Shown: piece by piece, positions 27,654 to 35,884 of the stretch
Layout: each line of letters begins with the position of its first letter
Position numbering within the stretch: the stretch's first letter is position 1
DNA from: an uncultured Clostridium sp.
GTDB taxonomy: Bacteria > Bacillota > Clostridia > Lachnospirales > Lachnospiraceae
Assembly (NCBI GenBank): GCA_900555045.1
Contig: USJW01000005.1
Location: forward strand, 1 to 64,000
Length of the DNA: 64,000 nucleotides
Direction: 5' to 3'
Translations under genes and position numbers: made by a program
The notes under the pieces: generated by a model
What the model saw: only the letters and a program-made list of their open reading frames with translations
The model's database searches: none
Told to the model about the DNA's origin: nothing

Positions 27654-28886
27654 CTACTTGAGCCGGTACATGTAGACCATCCGGCCGGGATCCGGGTCCG
27701 GGTCCGTGAGCATCCGGTGAATGTCCAGAATCATGTCCCCGAGCCCCATGGTCTCCTGGAATAGATTCTTCTTCACGCACCAGACATTTCCCTCCTTCAC
27801 CGCCTTAAAATCAGCCAGAACCCCGCTCTTTGCCAAAAGCTCATCCATGGAGCGTAACTCCCCGTCGATGGTGCTGTTGTAGATCAGGTAATCCGCTTCC
27901 CGCGCAGCCGCGTAGAACGCCTCCATCTGCATGTTCATGGTGGACAGCGCGTTCCCGTTGTCCGGCTGGTCCGGGACATAGCGCCCGCCGGCAAGCTGGA
28001 TCATCTTCGCCACATAGTCCCCGGACTTGCGCACATTCACATACCCGTTGGAGCTGATATAAAAGAATGCCACCGTCTTTCCGGTGGGCTCCTGGTCCTC
28101 CACCTGCAAAAGCTTCTCAATCTGCTCATCAAAGCATATTTTGGCGGTCTCCTCCTTGTCCAGGAGCACCCCGTACAGCTTCAGCCACTCCATGCGGCCA
28201 AGGGGATGGCTCTCGTAGCTGGAGCGCTCCACGAACACCGGGATGCCCAGCCGCTCCAGCTGTTCCTTCACCTCCGGGGAGTGGTAGATCATAGTGGACT
28301 CCACCGCCAGATCGCAGGAATTCTCCAGAATCCGCTCATAATCCGGGGCGTTGTACTTGCCCGCGTAGCACATATCCCCCCGCTTTAGCGCTTCCCGCGC
28401 CTCGTCGATGTACCAGCCGGAGGCGTCCGTCCCCGACAGCGTGACCTGCCCGATGCCGTCCAGGCTGCAAAACAGATCCATGGCCGAGGTCGCCACCAGA
28501 TATATATTCGTTAACGGCTTTTGGATCACGGTCATATCCCCCGGCAGCCCCTCCGGCACCGCACCGCCCTCCGGCACCACCAGGTATCGGCTGCCGTCCG
28601 CCACCGAGATCTCCGAGTAACCGCCATCGTAATAGTCTATGGAAAACTGGGTTGCGCAGAGAAGGTCCATGCTGTGGCTTGGCCGCATGTTGGACCAGAG
28701 AAGAGGGGAGGCGGGGGAGGTGACGAGGTTATCCGCGGCGGTGGGAGCGGGGGATTCCGCGGTTGCGATGGCTGGCGCCCCCGCGGCAGCCGTTCCCCCG
28801 GCATTTCCCGCCCTGCACCCACAAATTCCAAAGGCCAGCAGCGCTGCGGCCACCGCTACCATCGCTGTTTTCACCCGGCTCATCAT
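27654..28886 (-). CDS. ABC transporter substrate-binding lipoprotein, BtuF/FepB-like
   Basis: A 410-residue extracellular binding protein. It has a signal peptide and lipobox (LLAFGICGC, Cys about 24), an Ala/Pro-rich linker (25-60), and then a periplasmic-binding type 3 fold with two lobes. Recognisable elements include a substrate-lobe start (ISVADGSRYLVVPEGG) and AVESTMIYHSPEVKEQLERLGIPVF, typical of helical-backbone chelate-binding proteins. Its start overlaps the stop of the two-domain lipoprotein by 4 bp, with two consecutive ATG codons. It delivers the ligand to the FecCD permease. The ligand is inferred to be a corrinoid from the riboswitch, but haem cannot be excluded. Confidence 0.88.
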   Translation of the reverse strand: MMSRVKTAMVAVAAALLAFGICGCRAGNAGGTAAAGAPAIATAESPAPTAADNLVTSPASPLLWSNMRPSHSMDLLCATQFSIDYYDGGYSEISVADGSRYLVVPEGGAVPEGLPGDMTVIQKPLTNIYLVATSAMDLFCSLDGIGQVTLSGTDASGWYIDEAREALKRGDMCYAGKYNAPDYERILENSCDLAVESTMIYHSPEVKEQLERLGIPVFVERSSYESHPLGRMEWLKLYGVLLDKEETAKICFDEQIEKLLQVEDQEPTGKTVAFFYISSNGYVNVRKSGDYVAKMIQLAGGRYVPDQPDNGNALSTMNMQMEAFYAAAREADYLIYNSTIDGELRSMDELLAKSGVLADFKAVKEGNVWCVKKNLFQETMGLGDMILDIHRMLTDPDPDPGRMVYMYRLK

Positions 28887-29830
28887 CGTTCAACCCGTTT
28901 CAGCGTCGCAGAGTCAAAGTTCAGCGTGTAGGAGACCTCGTGGGGCTCACTCATGGCGATGGTGTCCGCGATCACCGGCAGGCTCCGGTCGAACCCGGCG
29001 ACCGGGATCTCAAATGTGGAGTTCCCCTCCGCGCCGGTGAACTCATATTTTTGTCCGTCCACCACCATGTAATCGTAGTTGGAGCTCCCCCAGACAATGG
29101 TGGCAAAAGCGTTACCGTCCTCCACCCGAAGCCGGGCCGGGGACTCCACCCGCGCGCGGCCGGAGCCGCCGCCCAGAGTCACCTCCACCGTGTACTCCCC
29201 GTCCTCCAGCTCAAGACTCTCCGCCGTCACCAGCGTTCCTTCTACGAAGGCCGCGGCCGGGAGGGAATCCGCCCGGAACACCAGCACCCGGTCGTACCAC
29301 TTCTCTTTCTTTTTGCTGAAGGCGCTGCAGTCGATCCCCATATCCAGGGCCTTAACCGGCACCTCAAAGGAATGCGTCCCGTCCGCATTTTCCACAAATG
29401 GGATGTAATCCGCCTCTGCCGCCCCGGCCGCCTCCTGGCCGGTGCCCATGTACAGTTTTAAATAGCCGGTGCCCTTCATGGTCATAACCGCGCGCATGGC
29501 GCCGTCCTTCACCGTGAGCGCGCACGCCGTGACCTGAAACATGCTGGAGCTGGAATCCACCTTCACCGGGTATACGCCGTCCTTCAACGCCTCCGCGTAA
29601 ACCGGCTCCATCCCGGGCTCCACCACATCGATCCGGCTGCTGGTCTCGTCCCCGGCGGCCACCTGTCCGCCGGTATCTTCCGCTGTCTCTCCCGCGCGCT
29701 CCTCCGCGCCGCCGCTCCCGGCCGCCGCCAGGCTGCCGGTCTCCGCCGCCGGGCTCTTTTCGCCGCAGCCCGCCGTCATAAGTCCCAGCGCGCACACGGC
29801 AGCAATCCACTTGATTTTTCGATTTTTCAT
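28883..29830 (-). CDS. Two-domain surface lipoprotein of the cobalamin-riboswitch operon
   Basis: A 315-residue lipoprotein (signal and lipobox GLMTAGCG, Cys about 22) with an Ala/Glu-rich linker to about residue 80. Two beta-rich domains of about 110 residues follow. Domain 1 begins DGVYPVKVDSSSSMFQV and contains GTGYLKLYMGTG and KEKWYDRVLVF. Domain 2 begins EDGEYTVEVTLGGGSGRA and contains IVWGSSNYDYMVVDG and FEIPVAGFD. Both show an alternation of strands that recalls NEAT-type haem-binding domains, but I do not see a definite NEAT signature. Its place between the chelatase and the binding protein suggests it holds or hands over a tetrapyrrole at the cell surface. Confidence 0.65.
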   Translation of the reverse strand: MKNRKIKWIAAVCALGLMTAGCGEKSPAAETGSLAAAGSGGAEERAGETAEDTGGQVAAGDETSSRIDVVEPGMEPVYAEALKDGVYPVKVDSSSSMFQVTACALTVKDGAMRAVMTMKGTGYLKLYMGTGQEAAGAAEADYIPFVENADGTHSFEVPVKALDMGIDCSAFSKKKEKWYDRVLVFRADSLPAAAFVEGTLVTAESLELEDGEYTVEVTLGGGSGRARVESPARLRVEDGNAFATIVWGSSNYDYMVVDGQKYEFTGAEGNSTFEIPVAGFDRSLPVIADTIAMSEPHEVSYTLNFDSATLKRVER

Positions 29831-29892
29831 ATAACGGATACCTCAAAAAGGCGATCAGCAAATTGATCCGACCGCCTGTCCATCTCTCTCTT

Positions 29893-30936
29893 TTATTTGT
29901 TCAGGCTGTCCATCGCCGCCTGGGCGTGCTCTGCGAAGAGCTGTCTGATGGCCTCCATCTCGCCGAGTCCCCGCACCAGGCATGTCACCTCGTAGCCGGC
30001 CTCCTCGAAGGTGGTCTTCCAGGACCCCTCATCGTCGCTTGCCATATCGTTGTTTGCGTGGTCACCGGCCACGATCATTAACGGCTGCAGCACCACCTTT
30101 TTGTAGCTGCCCCCGCGGACCTCCGCCAGCACATCCTCCACGCTGGGAGTGGCCTCCACGGTGCCCACATAATAGTGGTCGTAGCCCGCCTCCCGCAGCA
30201 TCTCCTGCATTTTCCCATACACCTCATTAGAGTCGGCCTCCGTGCCATGCCCCATGAAGCAGATTGCCGTCTCCCCGTCGTCGTACGCTGCGGTGTCCGC
30301 CGTGATCGCATGAATCACCGCCGCGAAATCCTCGTCCGAGGTGAGAAGCGGCGCTCCCACGGCCACCCGGGAGAACGCGTCGGAGTACTCCGCCAGCTCG
30401 TTCACCAGGTCCGTGTACTCGAACCCGTTCATCAGATGGGTCGGCTGAACCACCAGGTTTTTCACCCCGTTTTTCTCCGCGCGCGCCAGCGCCTCGCCCA
30501 CGTTGTCGATGGCCACCTGGTCACGCGACTTTAAATGGTCGATGATGATCTGGCTGGTAAATCCCCGCCGCACAGAGTAATCCGGGAATGCCCGCTCAAG
30601 CGCCTCCTCCACCGCCCCGATGGTGAGGCGCCGGTTGTCATTGTAGCTGGTTCCGAAGCTGACGACCAAGAGCTCGTTCTCCCCGATCCCATCCTGATTG
30701 CGCGTATTGTCCAGGGAGGCATCCCCTGTGTTGTAATTCTCCTCCTCGGCCGCCTGGGCCGTCTTCAGTGCCGTCTCCTCCACCGTCGTCTCTATCACTG
30801 CCGTCTCTACCGCCTTCGTCTCATTTCCCGCCGTCTGTGTGCCGGCGCTCTCCTGTTCACTTGCAGAGCAGCCCGATACCACCGCCGCGGACAGGGCCGT
30901 AAATGCAAATAATGCCGCCAGTTTTCCGATGCTCAT
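29893..30936 (-). CDS. cbiK: Exported CbiK-type sirohydrochlorin cobaltochelatase lipoprotein
   Basis: Class II chelatase of the CbiK family, which inserts Co2+ (or Fe2+) into a tetrapyrrole. The 347-residue protein begins with a signal peptide and lipobox (AAVVSGCS, Cys about 23), a Thr/Ala/Glu linker, and a catalytic domain from about 85 (LLVVSFGTSYNDNR). The family's metal-binding histidines are kept in QPTHLMNGFEY (about 167) and FMGHGTEA (about 229). Cytosolic CbiK serves anaerobic B12 synthesis; this copy is predicted to sit outside the membrane, like the periplasmic CbiK form reported in Desulfovibrio. ATG 30936 has AAGGAGG 8 bp ahead. It is the first gene behind the cobalamin riboswitch. 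Confidence 0.88.
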   Translation of the reverse strand: MSIGKLAALFAFTALSAAVVSGCSASEQESAGTQTAGNETKAVETAVIETTVEETALKTAQAAEEENYNTGDASLDNTRNQDGIGENELLVVSFGTSYNDNRRLTIGAVEEALERAFPDYSVRRGFTSQIIIDHLKSRDQVAIDNVGEALARAEKNGVKNLVVQPTHLMNGFEYTDLVNELAEYSDAFSRVAVGAPLLTSDEDFAAVIHAITADTAAYDDGETAICFMGHGTEADSNEVYGKMQEMLREAGYDHYYVGTVEATPSVEDVLAEVRGGSYKKVVLQPLMIVAGDHANNDMASDDEGSWKTTFEEAGYEVTCLVRGLGEMEAIRQLFAEHAQAAMDSLNK

Positions 30937-31043
30937 CTCCTTTTCCTCCTTGTCTTGGCACATTCTATCAGTCAAAAACAAGGTACGGGAATAAAAATTG
31001 CATCCGCTCATCACTCAAACTGGCCGCATTTGCACAACGCTCA

Positions 31044-31066
31044 CAAAACTCCACCGCGGGAGTTTC
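31044..31066 (-). terminator. Candidate attenuator hairpin of the cobalamin riboswitch
   Basis: On the minus strand, AAACTCC (31065-31059) and GGAGTTT (31052-31046) form a 7-bp stem with a 6-base loop followed by T and GTG. It lies between the riboswitch and the chelatase start, where an expression platform is expected. The U-run is short, so it may instead sequester another element. Confidence 0.4.
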
Positions 31067-31154
31067 TATCACCGTTTAAGTCAGAGATCTGCGGCGTACA
31101 CACCGCAAACCGGCACGATCAATTACTCGTGATCTGGAATGCTATTCCGGTACC

Positions 31155-31345
31155 AACATCTGGCAGGTTTCCTGACTTGTAGATCAACGCGCATGACCGC
31201 CTTCCCAATCCATATGGACCAGTGACTGTCTCTGACAAAGATCATGCGCTCCTTACTCACAGTGACGAGCTCGCACAGGTTTTTCACCTGTTTCCCTTTT
31301 ACCCGCCACCCGCGCGAACACGGATGGCGGCACCAGCTGCTCTTA
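31155..31345 (-). promoter_or_regulatory. Cobalamin riboswitch
   Basis: Read on the minus strand, this region has the conserved order of the AdoCbl aptamer: GGTGCC near the 5' end, AAAGGGAA, a GGTGAAAAACC hairpin, the CGTCACTGTGA core, and the closing B12 box GTCAGGAAACCTGCCA (31176-31161). The 5' P1 region starts near 31345. It controls the chelatase-lipoprotein-ABC operon, so these genes should be repressed when cobalamin is plentiful. The rest of the gap from 30937 to 31403 has no coding frame. Confidence 0.93.
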
Positions 31346-31403
31346 ACTTGATACGCTATATCCTACCACTTACAAAAAAAAATTGCAATCCCGGCATGAC
31401 AAG

Positions 31404-32543
31404 TTACGGATTTCTCACCGGCTTCGCCCGCTCGATCGTCACCGGAATCTCCTCCAGCCCCAGGAGCCCCTCACAGCCCACCGTGAGCTGCAAAATCATG
31501 CTCTCGTCCGTGCCCGGCGGGACCTGGCGGTCGAAGACGAAGTTCCCAAGGCTGTAATAAATGTGCTTTCCCTGGTACGTCTCCGCCCGCTGCAGCACAT
31601 GCGGGTGCGCGCCCACCACGAAATCCGCCCCGGAATCGATGGCCTTTTTCGCGATCGTCTCCTGCATATCGCTCTTGTAGGGCTGGTACTCAATCCCCCA
31701 GTGGAAATAGACGATCTTAAAATCACAGTCCAGCTCGCCGATCTCCCGCTCCATCCCCGCAAGGTCCATGGTGCTCACATAGCGGACCGTGGCCTTGTCC
31801 TGCTCATAAACGAACCCCTCCGGCGGGAACGCGCTGTAGGCCAGAATCCCCACCCGAATCCCGTTTTTCTCGTACACAAAGGGACGGTGGGAGGCGGCAT
31901 CCTTTGCCGCCCCCACATACGAGAGACCGCTCTCCTCCAGATATCTCATGGTGTCTGAGAGCCCTGTATTCAGGCAGTCCATGGAGTGGTTGTTCGCCAG
32001 GTTCATGCAGTCAAAGCCCGCGGCCTTAAGTGCCGCCGCGTTCTCCGGGTCCGCCCGGAACAGAAACCGTTTCGTCTTACTCGCGGGGCTGTCCCGCTCC
32101 GTGATCGGGCATTCCAGGTTGCCGACCGTCAAGTCGTCCCCCAGGAACACCTCCCGCACATCCCCGTAGGGGTAATCATATCCATTTTCATCCAGTTGGG
32201 TCTGAACGCCCCGGGAGAGCATGATGTCCCCCACAAGGGAGATGACCAGCTGATCCTGCTGCCGGCCTTCCGGCCCCTGCGGTCCCTGCTCCTCCCGCGC
32301 TTTCTGAGCTTCCCGCGCCACAAAAGAGACGGCCAGAAAAATGGCCAGGGCGGCGGCCAGAACGACCGCCAAAATGGCCGCCCGGGAGTCCCTCCGCGAG
32401 GCCGCTGCCCTGGCCGCCCGTGAATCTCTCCGCGAGGCCGCTGCCCTGGCCGCCCGTGAGGTCGCCCGCGAGTCCCCACGTGACCCCTTCCGCGATCCCC
32501 CAAACGCCCCCGTGCGCGGATCTCTTCTCTTATGCCCTAGCAT
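31404..32543 (-). CDS. CapA family protein with membrane anchor and basic repeat
   Basis: Metallophosphatase-fold CapA/PgsA-like protein (379 residues), a family linked to poly-gamma-glutamate capsule or cell-envelope chemistry. The first 53 residues are strongly basic and contain a perfect 12-residue repeat (RAARAAASRRDS, residues 30-41 and 42-53). A membrane segment (about 55-75) then precedes the extracytoplasmic domain starting LVISLVGDIMLSRGV. CapA motifs are GDIMLSRG, NLECPIT, NLANNHSMD and VGAHPHVLQ. The start overlaps the upstream DUF3160 gene by 7 bp. No pgsBC (capBC) genes are nearby, so capsule synthesis is not supported here; a phosphatase or hydrolase role at the surface is possible. 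Confidence 0.87.
   Translation of the reverse strand: MLGHKRRDPRTGAFGGSRKGSRGDSRATSRAARAAASRRDSRAARAAASRRDSRAAILAVVLAAALAIFLAVSFVAREAQKAREEQGPQGPEGRQQDQLVISLVGDIMLSRGVQTQLDENGYDYPYGDVREVFLGDDLTVGNLECPITERDSPASKTKRFLFRADPENAAALKAAGFDCMNLANNHSMDCLNTGLSDTMRYLEESGLSYVGAAKDAASHRPFVYEKNGIRVGILAYSAFPPEGFVYEQDKATVRYVSTMDLAGMEREIGELDCDFKIVYFHWGIEYQPYKSDMQETIAKKAIDSGADFVVGAHPHVLQRAETYQGKHIYYSLGNFVFDRQVPPGTDESMILQLTVGCEGLLGLEEIPVTIERAKPVRNP
32377..32460. repeat. 36-bp tandem repeat in the CapA N-terminus
   Basis: A 36-bp unit at 32401-32436 is followed by 24 identical or near-identical bases at 32437-32460 and preceded by a diverged partial copy from 32377. It encodes the Arg/Ala-rich repeat on the cytoplasmic side of the membrane anchor. 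Copy number may vary between strains. Confidence 0.85.
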
Positions 32544-34813
32544 CCGCTGGAGTAGGGCTCAGCGGGCACCGGGATCTCCTCGCCGACGGTCCCGTCCATG
32601 TAGGAGCCTGTAAATGGCGGCCGCTCAGGCGCAGACTGCCGCACCTGCTCCTGCCATTCTTCGTCCGTCAGCCGCTCCTCGGACACAAACTCATAGTAGT
32701 CGAACACCGCGCCCCTGGTTAAGTAGACCCGTCCGTACTGGGACACGGCCACATACATTTCCGCAGCGGTCCCCACGCCGGCCTCCAGGTAGGCGCCGTC
32801 GGAGGTGTGAACGTCCGCGATGACCGCCATGTTTTTGTCCGTATCCGACTCCACCAGATACCAGCCGTCCGCCTCCGCGATGGAGCTGCTCAAGTACTCC
32901 AGAAAACCGCCGTAGGTCAGAAGCGTCATGTGCTCCTCCGCCGTCAGATCCTCCCCTGCAAGCTCCTTAAGCGCGCAGTCCCGCAAAAATTCCAGCATGG
33001 ACTCAAACTGTTCATATTTATACTGCAGCTTCTCATTCAACAGCCCCTTGTCCGCCAGATTTTCCCTGGTGACGGCGGTGAGCCAGAGCAGCCGGTTGAA
33101 AAATTCCGGGTTCGGCTCCACGTACCCCAAGATCTCCGGCGGCTCGTTGCCCCCGCACTCCGTGCCCGACTGTTTCCCGTAGAGAATCGTGTCGTGGCGC
33201 AGCTCCGACCAGCTCCCGAGGGCCGTGGAGAGCGCCTTGTCCTCCCATGCGCGGCTCTGCATAAACAGCGGGTAGCCGTCCCCCACGCGCTCCGTCAGGC
33301 TTTTCAGGCAGTAGAGCCAGCCCCTGTAAAGATTGTCCGTCTGATGGGTGATGGTCTGGCTCCGAAACTTCCCACACAGCCGCTCAAAGGCCGCCCGGTA
33401 TCCGTCCCACTGGCTCTCCGGCTGATAGAATTCCTCCAGCACCTCCTCGGCCCGCGGGGACCCGAAGACCGCCATCACGTCCAGGCCGCTGGGGAATGGC
33501 CGCTTGTCGGGCTCCGTCAGCTCCTGCAAAATTTCCGAGTCCGGAATGTAGCGCTGGCCCATGAACCGCATCTGCAGCTGGGTCACCTCACCCTCCACCT
33601 TGTGCACGATGTCCGGACTGCGAAGCTGATCCACCTCCCGGTAGAACGCGGCCAGCCCCTGCGGAATTTTCTCCATGTCCGGGGTGTCGGAGTAGACCTT
33701 TGCAACCGCCGCCGCGATCTCGCAGGGTGTGATATCGTCCGAGTCTCCCACAAAGAAGCTGGTGGTGCTGTAAATATTCTCCCAGAGCCGGATTCCCTCC
33801 TCCTTAGGCGCGCGGCAGAGCGCGATGGACGCCACCATGGCCCGCATGGCGGACTGCTCATCCCGCGTTTTGTCCTGATTGTAAAACGGCATGGGCATGA
33901 TGCCGTACCAGCTCATGGCCCGGAAGTACCGCCCCAGCTCCTCGCTGCGGGTATAGTGCCCCCTCGCCTTGAACAGCGAGTAATCCACGTCGTATCCGAA
34001 GAGCGGAGACACGCCCACCCCGCCCGCAGCCACAATCAGATCACGCTCCTGCTCTGCAAGCTTTGCCAGCTCCGCCGGGTATCCTGCGGGAAGCGGCTCC
34101 TCGAGGGCCAGGCAGGCGACGCCAAAATACCCCAGCATCGTGCGGGCCGCCTCCTTCACCTGCGGCTCCTCCACCTTCTCGTACATGTCCATGAGCTGCC
34201 CGATCATGCTGCCGTTTAAGCGTGAGAGGTCACTGTACAGAAAGTCCGTCTCCAGATTGCGCAGCGAGTAGTCATAGAAAATATGGTACAGCTGCAAAAC
34301 CGAATCGGTGGTCACAAAGCTCGGAACCTTCTTGTATGTATTCTCCTCGTAGATGTAGAACAGCTGCTCCGAATTTGTGGGGATCACCACAAAGCCGTTG
34401 GCCGCGATCATGCCCCGCTGCTCCTCGGTCAGATTTCCAAACTGGTTTAAGTTCTCCACGTTGGATAAGTCCCCGTTCAGCTTGTACGCCGGGGCGTTCG
34501 CCGCAAATGAGAGGGGCTCATACTGGCCGCCGGACCGGTTGAACTCCGGACTGAAATCCAGGTTCATCTTCCCCGTACCTGCACTCGCCTGGCTGTCCCC
34601 GCCCGCTGTGTGCTGCGAGGTCTCCGGCGAGCTCTCCTCCGCCTTCCCCACGTCCGTCTCTCTGCTCCCCGCAGTGGCGGCTGTCTCCTTGCTCTCCGCA
34701 GTGGCGGCTGTCTCCGACGGCGTCACATCCATCCTGTTTCCCTGGCCCACGCAGCCCGTGGCCATCACAACTGCACACGACACCGCCAGTGCCCGCATCA
34801 TCTTTTTATACAT
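32537..34813 (-). CDS. DUF3160 domain lipoprotein
   Basis: A 758-residue surface lipoprotein: signal peptide and lipobox (VVMATGCVG, Cys about 21), then a Ser/Thr/Glu-rich linker with two imperfect SETAATAESK/SKETAATAGS repeats (30-85), then a long helical DUF3160 region (about 130-750). The family hallmark is the early VPSFVTTDSVLQLYHIFYDYSLR stretch. The function of DUF3160 is unknown. GGGAGGAG precedes the ATG. The gene sits in a three-gene operon after the FG-GAP-like protein and before CapA, so the three probably act together on the outer face of the membrane. Confidence 0.87.
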   Translation of the reverse strand: MYKKMMRALAVSCAVVMATGCVGQGNRMDVTPSETAATAESKETAATAGSRETDVGKAEESSPETSQHTAGGDSQASAGTGKMNLDFSPEFNRSGGQYEPLSFAANAPAYKLNGDLSNVENLNQFGNLTEEQRGMIAANGFVVIPTNSEQLFYIYEENTYKKVPSFVTTDSVLQLYHIFYDYSLRNLETDFLYSDLSRLNGSMIGQLMDMYEKVEEPQVKEAARTMLGYFGVACLALEEPLPAGYPAELAKLAEQERDLIVAAGGVGVSPLFGYDVDYSLFKARGHYTRSEELGRYFRAMSWYGIMPMPFYNQDKTRDEQSAMRAMVASIALCRAPKEEGIRLWENIYSTTSFFVGDSDDITPCEIAAAVAKVYSDTPDMEKIPQGLAAFYREVDQLRSPDIVHKVEGEVTQLQMRFMGQRYIPDSEILQELTEPDKRPFPSGLDVMAVFGSPRAEEVLEEFYQPESQWDGYRAAFERLCGKFRSQTITHQTDNLYRGWLYCLKSLTERVGDGYPLFMQSRAWEDKALSTALGSWSELRHDTILYGKQSGTECGGNEPPEILGYVEPNPEFFNRLLWLTAVTRENLADKGLLNEKLQYKYEQFESMLEFLRDCALKELAGEDLTAEEHMTLLTYGGFLEYLSSSIAEADGWYLVESDTDKNMAVIADVHTSDGAYLEAGVGTAAEMYVAVSQYGRVYLTRGAVFDYYEFVSEERLTDEEWQEQVRQSAPERPPFTGSYMDGTVGEEIPVPAEPYSSGC

Positions 34814-34829
34814 CCGCGATCTCCTCCCT

Positions 34830-35591
34830 TCACTCCCGAACAGCAGTCAGCTTTTCGCCGTCCCACTGCAATTTACATTTTTCCCCTTCTACATGTACCC
34901 ACACATCGCCCTCGCTGCTGTGCCGCTGCGATGAAAACACGATCTCTCCGTCCATCTCATCGGAGATTCCCTTCACCTCAAACCCAAAACCCTTCCAGTC
35001 ATAGGCGGCAAACAGCTTTCTCCCACTCCTTGCCGTCTCAATGGAGACAATCTCGCATATCCCGTCCTGATCCACGTCCGCCAGAACGTAATCGTCAAAG
35101 GGGCGCGCCAGCCGCGACCCCAGCCAGATCGGTGCCAGCCTGCCCTCCACAATATCGTAAAAGAACGGCCGCTTGGCGCCAACCGGGTGAAACTTGGCCT
35201 CCTTGTAGACACACACCGCCAGCTCGGTCACGCCGTCGCCGTCGATGTCCCCCGCCTGCACCTTGAGCGGTCTCATGTCGGAGAGGTCAAACCGGTAGTC
35301 CGGCTCCCCAAAAGCCACCGGCCATTTTCCCACAATCCAGTAGTCCGAGTACACTTCCACGTACTTCCCGTAAGCCTCCCCGGTTTCAAGCCTCTGCCCC
35401 GGGGCACCGCCCGTGACAACAAGCAGCTCCTCCCGGTCGTCCCCGTCCATGTCGGCCACATACCAGGAGACCATGTCCCGGTTCCGCTCCGCCATCCGGG
35501 TATAACCGATCACAGATCCTCCCCCAAGAAGCAGCAGCGCGGCCAAAACCGCCGCCCATTTCCGTCTCATTCTCAAATTAAACTCTCCCAT
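34830..35591 (-). CDS. Membrane-anchored FG-GAP/VCBS-like repeat protein
   Basis: A 253-residue protein with an N-terminal membrane segment (about 12-30) and an extracytoplasmic part that carries three calcium-binding-like repeats of FG-GAP/VCBS type: ADMDGDDREELLVV (about 46), AGDIDGDGVTELAV (about 113) and ADVDQDGICEIVSI (about 169). Such repeats form beta-propeller blades, although three are too few for a complete propeller. The start is uncertain: ATG 35591 has no clear ribosome site, and ATG 35570 lies 12 bases after GGAGAG. It is the first gene of the operon with DUF3160 and CapA and is 16 bp from the next start. Confidence 0.75.
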   Translation of the reverse strand: MGEFNLRMRRKWAAVLAALLLLGGGSVIGYTRMAERNRDMVSWYVADMDGDDREELLVVTGGAPGQRLETGEAYGKYVEVYSDYWIVGKWPVAFGEPDYRFDLSDMRPLKVQAGDIDGDGVTELAVCVYKEAKFHPVGAKRPFFYDIVEGRLAPIWLGSRLARPFDDYVLADVDQDGICEIVSIETARSGRKLFAAYDWKGFGFEVKGISDEMDGEIVFSSQRHSSEGDVWVHVEGEKCKLQWDGEKLTAVRE

Positions 35592-35884
35592 TTTTAGCCG
35601 CGCGCTGCCCTGTTAGCAAATCCCCCAGGCGGCCCGGCGCCTTTTTTTGCACCAATAAGAAAATTATAACACAGATACCCGGATTTGGCGATGTCCGGTT
35701 CTCGCCCCTCTTTTCCTGCATTTGACATTTTCACAGCCAGCCATTAAAATGGAAGAAAGCGCGGCCCGCCCTGTCCGCTTCAGACGGACACGCGGCGGGC
35801 ACAGTTCAAGTGATGGGTGAGAACCTTTGACGCGTTTTTTGCAGAACAGTAGTCATCACCTCAACCAAAGAATGGAGATCAATT
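35592..35884 (+). other. Intergenic region with a strong hairpin before the GyrI-like gene
   Basis: GCCCGCC (35764-35770) pairs with GGCGGGC (35794-35800), with an inner GTCCG/CGGAC stem, giving a stable hairpin in the probable leader of the GyrI-like gene. A second, weaker pairing (GTGATG near 35811, CATCAC near 35855) and a TTTTTT run near 35833 follow. It may be an attenuated leader. I recognise no known riboswitch. Confidence 0.35.

Noticed and set aside
25477..27780. Fusion protein joining permease and ATPase sequence
   Set aside because: The long open frame starts in the wrong frame of the permease; the ATPase has its own AGGAGGG site and ATG at 26574.
32377..32460. Possible CRISPR-like 36-bp repeat
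   Set aside because: The units are contiguous with no spacers and lie inside the CapA coding frame.
32807..34219. A 470-codon open frame on the plus strand opposite the DUF3160 gene
   Set aside because: The DUF3160 protein and its lipobox are clear on the other strand; the antisense frame has Arg/Pro/Leu-biased, non-protein-like composition.
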